This document shows, piece after piece, positions 14,510-19,956 of a stretch of DNA of 19,956 bases (its first letter is position 1; each line of letters begins with the position of its first letter). A model generated the notes under the pieces. The model saw only the letters and a list, made by a program, of their open reading frames with translations. It searched no databases and had not been told where the DNA came from. The DNA is from Burkholderiaceae bacterium. GTDB lineage: Bacteria; Pseudomonadota; Gammaproteobacteria; Burkholderiales; Burkholderiaceae. The translations under genes and the position numbers were made by a program. The stretch is from NCBI GenBank assembly GCA_023253905.1, contig JALREG010000330.1, forward strand, positions 1-19,956, given 5' to 3'.

Positions 14510-14617
14510 AAGTGAAATCGGCCCCGCAAGCGGAGTTTGCGCTCGGCAGGCATACTCGTCCTGAATATCGAACGCACCCGACGCCCGCACGCATCCACCC
14601 CAAACGCCCCCCAGACC

Positions 14618-16663
14618 ATGGCCGACCCTCGCCCGATGACCCCGTCCGACGTCGCGCGTGCCCATGCGCGCGCGCTCGCGAACGAACACGTGCGAGACAC
14701 CCGGTTTCCAAAGCTCTTTTCACCGGTGTCGCTGGGTGCGCGCCTGAGCAAAAACCGCATCATGCGGGTCGCCACCACCTCCAACCTGGCCGAACAGGGC
14801 CGGGTGGGCGCACGGATGCTCGCCTTCTACCGCACGGTCGCCGAGGGCGGCGCCGGCGTGCTGGTGAGCGAGGCCATGCGGCTGCATCCGCTGGAGGGCG
14901 TGGTTCCCCATGCGCTCCCGCTCTTTGACCCGGGCGTCGTACCCGGCCTGCGGCGGATCAGCGACGCAATTCACGAGCAGGGCGCACTTTTCATCGTGCA
15001 GCTGAACCAGGGCGGGCGGCAGCACCTGGGCCGGCGCGTGGGCACGCTGGTGGCCCCGTCCGAGATTGCGTGCCCCCGAAGCGGGGGCGTCCCGCATGCG
15101 CTCTCCACCCGCGAGGTGGGCGAGATGGTCGAATACTTCGTTTCCGCCGCGGTGAACGCGCGCGACGCCGAGGCGGACGGGGTCGAGATCCATGGCGCCC
15201 AGGGTCATCTCATCGGGCAGTTTGTCTCGCCGTTTAGCAACACCCGCGACGACCACTACGGCGGCAGTATGGAAAACCGGCTCCGCTTCGCGCTCGAGAT
15301 CATTGAAGGCGCACGCAGGCGTCTGGGCGAAAGCGCGATCATCGGCTATCGCATGGGCGTTGAGGAATTTACCGCCGGCGGGGTCACGATCGAGCTGGCC
15401 TGCGAGGCCGCCTCAATTTTGTCCCGCAGCGGTCTGATCAACTACATCTCGCTCAGCCAGGGTAACTTCAACACCATCGAAACCCATCTGCCCGACCGGC
15501 ACTGGCCCCAGGTCACCTATCGCGACATTCAGCGGCAGATCAAGCAGGCGGTGGGCGATCTGGTGGTGGTGCAAAGCACGCGCATCCAAATGCCCGAGCA
15601 GGCCGAGGACATCCTCGCCGCGGGCGACGGCGACATGGTGGGCCTGTGCCGCGCACTGATCGTGGATCCCGACTGGCCACGCAAGGCGCGCACCGGTCGC
15701 GAGCACGAGATCCGCCGCTGCATCGCCTGTAACCAGTGCTGGGACTGGATCACCGGACCCGAGCCGATCGGTTGCGCGACCAATCCGATGGCCGGCCGCG
15801 AGCACCAGTTCGGACGCTTAAAGCCCGCCGCAGAACGCCGGCGCGTCGCAGTGATCGGCGGCGGCCCCGCGGGTCTCGAGGCCGCGCGCATTGCCGCCGA
15901 GCGAGGCCATCAGGTCACCTTGTTCGAGAAGTCCACCATGCTGGGCGGAAAGATGGCGCACGCGCCGGGGCTTCCTCACGGAGCCGAACTCAGGCACGTG
16001 CTTGATTTTCTGATTCCAGCGGTGAAGCGTCTGCCGGTCACCATCGAGTTCGGCACAAGCCCCGACGCCGACCTGCTGATTGCGCGCGGCTTCGAGGCGT
16101 TTGTGGTCGCAACCGGAGCAGCGCCCGCCGTGCCTGCGCTCGAAGGCGATCAATCGGTGCCGGCCGTGGCTGTGGCCGGCCCTGACGATCTGCACGCGAT
16201 CGATCGGGAGGGCCACGTGCTGATCGTGATGGATGAAGACGGCTATTTCTGGGGCTCGGCCGCTTCGGAAGCTGCGCTTCAGATAGCGAAGAAGCGCGGC
16301 CAGACGCTTCATGTGGTCACGCGATTTTTCGAGCTCTTTCGCGAACTTCCGATGGTTTCGCGCATCGCAGCGCTACGGGCACTCGATCTGGGCGGCGCGG
16401 TGCTCCACACCTCGATGGCGGTGGCGGGCTCGCGACACGGCGCTGCAGTGCTCCGCCACTATCTCACCGGACGCGAACTCGCGCTCGAGCAGGCCGCGGG
16501 CATCGTATGGGTCGGACACCAGCGAGCGCTCGGTGCGCCGCTCTATGAGAGCTTGCGCGCACGCGGCTTCGAAACCACCACCTGGATCGCAGGCGACGCG
16601 TTCTCCCCGAGACGGCTGCCGCACGCGCTCACCGAGGCTCACCATGCGGCACGCCAGATCTGA
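14618..16663 (+). CDS. FMN/4Fe-4S/FAD oxidoreductase, trimethylamine dehydrogenase/2,4-dienoyl-CoA reductase-like
   Basis: 681 residues from ATG 14618. Domains: old-yellow-enzyme TIM barrel binding FMN (about 30-365) with VEIHGAQGHLIGQFVSPFSNTR and DDHYGGSMENR; a 4Fe-4S cluster site with C368, C371, C374 and C386 (CIACNQC, then C after 11 residues); and a C-terminal dinucleotide-binding half starting with VAVIGGGPAGLEAARIAAERG (410-430). This architecture is shared by trimethylamine/dimethylamine dehydrogenases, N-methylproline demethylases and FadH. The active-site trio of trimethylamine dehydrogenase (Y169/H172/Y174) reads H192/Q195/H197 here, so the substrate probably differs. The start is uncertain: no clear Shine-Dalgarno; ATG 14636 and a TTG at 14537 are alternatives. 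It is divergent from the hydantoin operon and heads an operon with a GlcG-like protein and a superoxide dismutase. It may oxidise an amine, amino acid or N-methyl group. Confidence 0.92.
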   Translation: MADPRPMTPSDVARAHARALANEHVRDTRFPKLFSPVSLGARLSKNRIMRVATTSNLAEQGRVGARMLAFYRTVAEGGAGVLVSEAMRLHPLEGVVPHALPLFDPGVVPGLRRISDAIHEQGALFIVQLNQGGRQHLGRRVGTLVAPSEIACPRSGGVPHALSTREVGEMVEYFVSAAVNARDAEADGVEIHGAQGHLIGQFVSPFSNTRDDHYGGSMENRLRFALEIIEGARRRLGESAIIGYRMGVEEFTAGGVTIELACEAASILSRSGLINYISLSQGNFNTIETHLPDRHWPQVTYRDIQRQIKQAVGDLVVVQSTRIQMPEQAEDILAAGDGDMVGLCRALIVDPDWPRKARTGREHEIRRCIACNQCWDWITGPEPIGCATNPMAGREHQFGRLKPAAERRRVAVIGGGPAGLEAARIAAERGHQVTLFEKSTMLGGKMAHAPGLPHGAELRHVLDFLIPAVKRLPVTIEFGTSPDADLLIARGFEAFVVATGAAPAVPALEGDQSVPAVAVAGPDDLHAIDREGHVLIVMDEDGYFWGSAASEAALQIAKKRGQTLHVVTRFFELFRELPMVSRIAALRALDLGGAVLHTSMAVAGSRHGAAVLRHYLTGRELALEQAAGIVWVGHQRALGAPLYESLRARGFETTTWIAGDAFSPRRLPHALTEAHHAARQI

Positions 16664-16690
16664 TCAACCGATCCCAAAAGGAGTTCACCC

Positions 16691-17116
16691 ATGAGCATCG
16701 TCAAGCGCACCATCGACGCCCTGAGTGTTCGCCGCATGCTCGATGCGGCGATCGACAAGTCCAATGAGATGAAAAAGGCGATGTGTATTGCCATCACCAA
16801 TGAGGCCGGGCAATTGAAGGCCTTTCATGCCATGGACGGCGCACCGCATCTCTCAATCGACATCGCGCAGAACAAGGCCTGGACTGCAAGCGCGTTTGGC
16901 ATCGCAACCCACACCTGGTTTGATTTCATCAAGAACGACCCGCCGCTTCTTGCCGGCATCACGCACACGCCGCGGCTGGTCGTGTTTGGCGGTGGCTATC
17001 CCATCCTCGAAAACGGGCAGTTGATCGGCGCAATCGGTGTGAGTGGTGGCCACTACTCCGAAGATATGGAAGTCGCGCGCGCTGCGCTCGATGCGATCAA
17101 CGCGCCGGTGCAGTAG
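16691..17116 (+). CDS. GlcG/HbpS family (DUF336) heme-binding-like protein
   Basis: 141 residues, single domain, standard family length. Family features: LSVRRMLDAAIDKSNEMKKAMCIAITNEAGQLKAF (11-45), the KAWTASAFGIAT segment (62-73) and the C-terminal VFGGGYPILENGQLIGAIGVSGGHYSEDMEVARAAL. HbpS from Streptomyces binds heme and senses oxidative stress; GlcG accompanies glycolate oxidase genes, and other members occur beside many catabolic operons without known activity. No signal peptide is seen, so it is probably cytosolic. The start has a strong AAAAGGAG. It begins 27 bases after the flavoprotein stop and only 5 bases separate it from the superoxide dismutase gene, so the three are probably one transcript. 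A helper or redox-protective role for the flavoenzyme is an inference. Confidence 0.92.
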   Translation: MSIVKRTIDALSVRRMLDAAIDKSNEMKKAMCIAITNEAGQLKAFHAMDGAPHLSIDIAQNKAWTASAFGIATHTWFDFIKNDPPLLAGITHTPRLVVFGGGYPILENGQLIGAIGVSGGHYSEDMEVARAALDAINAPVQ

Positions 17117-17121
17117 CCGCC

Positions 17122-17709
17122 ATGGAGCTCACGCTCGCACCACTGCCCTGGGCGATCGACGCGCTCGAGCCGCATCTGTCTGCGGAGTCGATGCGTTTTC
17201 ATTACGGTAAGCATCATCAGAATTACGTCACGCAGCTGAACCGACTGATCCAGGGCACCGAATTCCACGACCGGCCGCTCGATACCATCGTGCGCGAATC
17301 ACGCGGCGCAATCTTCAATAACGCAGCGCAGATCTGGAACCACAGCTTCTACTGGGAAAGCATGTGCCCGGGCGGAGGCGGCACGCCGGAAGGGGCGCTC
17401 CTTGCCTCGATCGAGCAGCAGTTCGGTTCGTTCGCGGGATTTCGGGAAGCGTTCATCCAGCGGGCCACCGGCAACTTCGGCGCTGGCTGGACCTGGCTGG
17501 TACGAAGGCGGACCGGCGAGGTCGGCCTCATCAATACCGCCAACGCCGAGACGCCGCTCGTCTCGGCGCACCGCCCGCTCATTACCCTTGATGTGTGGGA
17601 ACACGCCTATTACATCGACTATCGAAACGCCCGCCAACGCTTTGTCGAGACCTACCTCGACCATCTGGTGAACTGGCGGTTCGCGCAGGCGAATTTCGAG
17701 GCGGGCTGA
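17122..17709 (+). CDS. sodB: Iron superoxide dismutase
   Basis: 195 residues (E. coli SodB: 193), closely collinear with SodB: LPWAIDALEPHLSAESMRFHYGKHHQNYV at the N-terminus, FNNAAQIWNHSFYW (65-78), NFGAGWTWLV (118-127) and LDVWEHAYYIDYRN (156-169). Metal ligands are H27, H74, D157 and H161. Q70 in NNAAQ is the glutamine placement typical of the Fe form rather than the Mn form. It converts superoxide to hydrogen peroxide and oxygen in the cytosol. The Shine-Dalgarno is poor and the gene starts 5 bases after the DUF336 stop, so translation may be coupled. Finding sodB behind an iron-sulfur flavoprotein and a possible heme-sensing protein suggests local protection of an oxygen-sensitive or superoxide-leaking enzyme, although it may simply be the cell's housekeeping SOD. 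Confidence 0.96.
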   Translation: MELTLAPLPWAIDALEPHLSAESMRFHYGKHHQNYVTQLNRLIQGTEFHDRPLDTIVRESRGAIFNNAAQIWNHSFYWESMCPGGGGTPEGALLASIEQQFGSFAGFREAFIQRATGNFGAGWTWLVRRRTGEVGLINTANAETPLVSAHRPLITLDVWEHAYYIDYRNARQRFVETYLDHLVNWRFAQANFEAG

Positions 17710-17747
17710 GCAGCCGATTGTCCGGGCTGGCGAGCCCAGGCGCTGAC

Positions 17748-17770
17748 CGGGCCCGCGCGATGCGGGCCCG
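17748..17770. terminator. Hairpin between convergent sodB and phoX-like genes
   Basis: CGGGCCCGC (17748-17756) and GCGGGCCCG (17762-17770) form a perfect 9-bp stem around a 5-base loop, in the 78-base gap between two convergent stop codons. A smaller stem (GGGCT/AGCCC, 17724-17737) precedes it. There is no T-run on either side, but position and strength fit a bidirectional terminator in a GC-rich genome. Confidence 0.6.
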
Positions 17771-17787
17771 ATCCGCTTGCCTGCTGC

Positions 17788-19956
17788 TTAGCGGCCGATC
17801 ACGCCCCCATCCGTGCGCGTGATCACGATCGTCGCCGAGCGCGGCCGGCCCGCCGGACCGTAACCCGCCACACCAGTCATCACGCCACTACCCGGCCACT
17901 GGCTCTGGTGGGTGAAATTCGCGCCTGCTCCGATGGCGGGCGTGTCCTCCCCTGGATGCTGGATGTTGACGAGAAGCGTCTTGCCGTCAGCGGTCTCAGC
18001 AAGCCCCGTCACCTCGGCGCCCTTGGGTCCCACGAGGAAGCGACGCAACCGCGACTCACCCAGCAGGCCGCCCACAAACGTGGTCTGGGTTGCGGTGGTG
18101 CCCGCCATCGAATTGGGCACCGCCCAGATTCCGCCGTCACCCACGGCGCCAGGCACTGAGGCGAGCAGCATGCAATTGGTCTCGTCAGTGAACGCGCCAT
18201 CATCGGTCTGAATCCAGAGAATGCCGGTCACGGGGCTGAACCAGAGCCCGTCGGGTGAGGAGAATGAATTGTTGGCGGTGAGCTTTGACAGGTTGACGGA
18301 ATCCTTATTCGCGTCTTCCTCCGAGCCAAACACAAAGATGTCCCACTGGAAAGTGGTCGCGGTCGAGGCATTGTTCGATTCGCGGAAGCGGATGATGTGA
18401 CCGTTGGGGTTACCCGAACCCTTGTTGCCGTCCGGATCCTCAAAGGCGCGAGGGTTGGCAGCGTTGGTCGTGCCGGGTTTGCGGTTGGTGGAGTTATTGT
18501 TGGTGAGGCAGAAATACACCTCGCCATTGGCGGGGTTCACCGACCCCCACTCCGGGCGGTCCATTTTGGTGGCACCGACCGCATCGGCCGCATGGCGGGT
18601 AAAGACCAGCACTTCGGCCTGGTTGGTGAACGCAAACGCCGTGTAGTTCTTGATGGCGGCCACCGAGATGTCAAGCTCCAGCCACTGACCGGTACCGTCA
18701 TCGTTGAACTTTGCAGCGTAGAGCTTGCCTTCATTCAGGTACTTGTCACCGGCAGCCATGCCACCGCCCGCATCGACAGGATTCCAGTTCTCTTTAGAAA
18801 CGAATTTGTAGATGTATTCGTTACGGGAATCGCACCCCATGTAGAACGCAATGGGCTGGCCGGCCACGAGCTTGCTGTAGACCGCGGCTTCATGGGCGAA
18901 GCGCCCCATTGAGACGCGCTTGGCGGGGACCGAGTTCGGGTTGGCGGGGTCGATCTCGAGGTTGTAGCCAAAGGTATGCGGTTCGTTACGGAAGTCGTCT
19001 GCCGCCGTGGCGCCCGATGCCTCAATATTCCAGCGCGCAAACGTGGTTTCGCCGGCCGCATCGACCGGCGTGTGCCAACCCTGTCCGAGGAGCCTACCCG
19101 CGCCGCCTGCCAAGGCGGTGGAGGCGACGCCATAGCGTGTGCGGCCAGCGAGTGTCTTGGCATCGGGCAGCGTTGCGTTGGCAGGCATGTTGAAATAAAC
19201 CGCCCAGTTTTCCTCGCAGGTAAGGAAGGTTCCCCAGGGGGTGGGCCCTGAGCCGCAGTTGTTCAGCGTGCCGCGTGCCTTCGAACCATCGGTGCTGAAC
19301 CTGGTCCGGAAGAGCGTCTTGATCCCCGCGAGGTGCGCGGCTGGGCCGGTCACTGCCACCTCGGTATTGGGCGTGACGCGCCGGTTGAGCGTGCCGTTCA
19401 GCTTGTAGCCGTTGATACCGCCACCCGCGGCCATGTCAAGTTCTACGAGCGACACACCGTGGTGGTTGATCTCTTTCAGCACCTCGAGAGCAGGACGTGC
19501 CCCACCATCCCATGCACCAAACTGGCTGAACTTGAGCCCGGTCTTCGCGCCCGAGGTCTGTCCGTTCGGATGGAAGAAATGCGCATCGGCGGAGCTCTCG
19601 TGGTTCACGGCGAGGACGGCGCGATTCTGCGCCGCACTGCTCACCTTGCCGGCGCCGTCGATATAAAAGAGCTCCATCCCATCGTGATGGTCACCGATCC
19701 GCCTGGACCAGTCGTCCACCTCTTTCCCCGCGTTCGTGTAGGCGCCGACCGTCGCGTCAATGGGATCGCCGGTGGCATGAAGCACCTTGGCCGTGTAGCC
19801 GGCGGGGAGCACCACCGAATCGGCGATGGATTTTGCGACCGCGTTGAACTTGATCTGGGCGGCTGCGATCGGCTCGGCAAGCGTTTTCATCTGCGTTGCA
19901 TCGGTGCTTCCGCAGGCGGACATGACGGGCAGCATGGTGGCGGCCGAGAGGCCGAC
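17788..19956 (-). CDS. phoX: PhoX-family (DUF839) alkaline phosphatase, 5'-truncated
   Basis: The frame is open to the window edge, giving 722 residues with no certain start. An internal ATG at 19935 lies in the middle of a hydrophobic segment (VGLSAATMLPVMSACGST), so the true start lies beyond the window. That segment looks like the end of an export signal, with MSAC as a possible lipobox. PhoX enzymes are normally Tat-exported, Ca2+- and Fe3+-dependent phosphomonoesterases working in the periplasm. Family stretches seen include AVNHESSADAHFFHP, NNCGSGPTPWGTFLTCEENW (a Cys and Glu expected in the metal centre), FAHEAAVYSK, AFYMGCDSRNEYIYKFVS and FSSPDGLWFSPVTGILWIQTDDG. It probably releases phosphate from organic esters under phosphate limitation; the promoter and any Pho box would be outside the window. 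Asn/Thr-rich loops fit an exported protein. Confidence 0.9.
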   Translation of the reverse strand, partial: VGLSAATMLPVMSACGSTDATQMKTLAEPIAAAQIKFNAVAKSIADSVVLPAGYTAKVLHATGDPIDATVGAYTNAGKEVDDWSRRIGDHHDGMELFYIDGAGKVSSAAQNRAVLAVNHESSADAHFFHPNGQTSGAKTGLKFSQFGAWDGGARPALEVLKEINHHGVSLVELDMAAGGGINGYKLNGTLNRRVTPNTEVAVTGPAAHLAGIKTLFRTRFSTDGSKARGTLNNCGSGPTPWGTFLTCEENWAVYFNMPANATLPDAKTLAGRTRYGVASTALAGGAGRLLGQGWHTPVDAAGETTFARWNIEASGATAADDFRNEPHTFGYNLEIDPANPNSVPAKRVSMGRFAHEAAVYSKLVAGQPIAFYMGCDSRNEYIYKFVSKENWNPVDAGGGMAAGDKYLNEGKLYAAKFNDDGTGQWLELDISVAAIKNYTAFAFTNQAEVLVFTRHAADAVGATKMDRPEWGSVNPANGEVYFCLTNNNSTNRKPGTTNAANPRAFEDPDGNKGSGNPNGHIIRFRESNNASTATTFQWDIFVFGSEEDANKDSVNLSKLTANNSFSSPDGLWFSPVTGILWIQTDDGAFTDETNCMLLASVPGAVGDGGIWAVPNSMAGTTATQTTFVGGLLGESRLRRFLVGPKGAEVTGLAETADGKTLLVNIQHPGEDTPAIGAGANFTHQSQWPGSGVMTGVAGYGPAGRPRSATIVITRTDGGVIGR

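Larger units (their letters stand above)
14329..14617. other. Divergent intergenic region between hydantoin operon and flavoprotein operon
   Basis: This is the longest gene-free stretch in the window (289 bases) and must hold the promoters for both operons. It contains a GC-rich nested inverted repeat (14451-14483), an 18-base operator-like repeat (14492-14509), and an AT-richer patch near 14350-14385 (TTAGATAGCGG, ATTTGCATAAC) that could include the minus-strand promoter. No clear -35/-10 pair or riboswitch-like fold was recognised, and reading frames crossing it look like shadows. Confidence 0.6.

Noticed and set aside
14537..14617. TTG-started 27-residue extension of the flavoprotein
   Set aside because: Residues do not resemble the family N-terminus and the TTG lies close to the operator-like repeats; ATG 14618 is more plausible.
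14356..14784. 142-codon minus-strand frame across the divergent promoter region
   Set aside because: Overlaps the flavoprotein start region, is Arg/Gly-rich, and has no domain; it would also remove the space needed for promoters.
1..19956. tRNA, rRNA, CRISPR array, insertion sequence or integrase
   Set aside because: None seen on either strand by reading; no repeated spacer pattern, transposase-like frame or cloverleaf-like segment was noticed. A covariance or repeat search was not possible.

Overview
The window is a GC-rich, densely coded stretch of bacterial chromosome. The ychF, iron superoxide dismutase and PhoX genes, together with long GC-driven antisense reading frames and mostly ATG/Shine-Dalgarno starts, fit a proteobacterium, most likely a betaproteobacterium (Burkholderiales-like). 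That placement is an inference from the look of the proteins, since no rRNA or other phylogenetic marker was compared. Both ends are cut: ychF lacks its first third and the PhoX-type phosphatase lacks its start. No tRNA, rRNA, CRISPR array, insertion sequence or phage gene was seen. The longest gene-free stretch is about 290 bases (14329-14617).

Layout. (1) 1-3049, plus strand: ychF, then an enoyl-CoA hydratase/isomerase and an acyl-CoA dehydrogenase 18 bases apart, a small acyl-CoA oxidation unit. (2) 3128-4867, minus strand: an isocitrate lyase/PEP mutase-family C-C lyase followed by an Asp/Glu-racemase-superfamily protein that lacks both catalytic cysteines; two strong hairpins lie between them. 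(3) 5045-6594, plus strand: an O6-alkylguanine methyltransferase (ogt type) and an HSL-family alpha/beta hydrolase. (4) 6657-14328, minus strand: one nine-gene operon reading RidA-like protein, DapA-like aldolase, D-hydantoinase, N-carbamoyl-D-amino acid hydrolase, periplasmic binding protein, ABC ATPase, two permeases, hydantoin racemase. Several adjacent genes overlap (by 1, 4, 10 and 13 bases), which argues for co-transcription and translational coupling. (5) 14618-17709, plus strand, divergent from the operon: an FMN/4Fe-4S/FAD oxidoreductase of the trimethylamine dehydrogenase/2,4-dienoyl-CoA reductase type, a GlcG/HbpS (DUF336) protein and an Fe superoxide dismutase. (6) 17788-19956, minus strand: PhoX-like phosphatase.

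How they work together. The core is a complete hydantoinase route: the racemase interconverts 5-substituted hydantoin enantiomers, the hydantoinase opens the ring to an N-carbamoyl amino acid, and the carbamoylase releases a D-amino acid, CO2 and ammonia. A polar-amino-acid-type ABC importer inside the same operon probably supplies the hydantoin, ureido acid or amino acid. The RidA-like protein (an imine/enamine-handling family) and the DapA-like Schiff-base aldolase at the head of the operon, plus the divergent iron-sulfur flavoprotein with its own superoxide dismutase, suggest that the product is oxidised further and cleaved to central metabolites. This extended pathway is the best candidate for an undescribed system here, and its substrate cannot be read from the sequence. 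No transcriptional regulator gene is in the window; two inverted repeats between the divergent operons are the best operator candidates.
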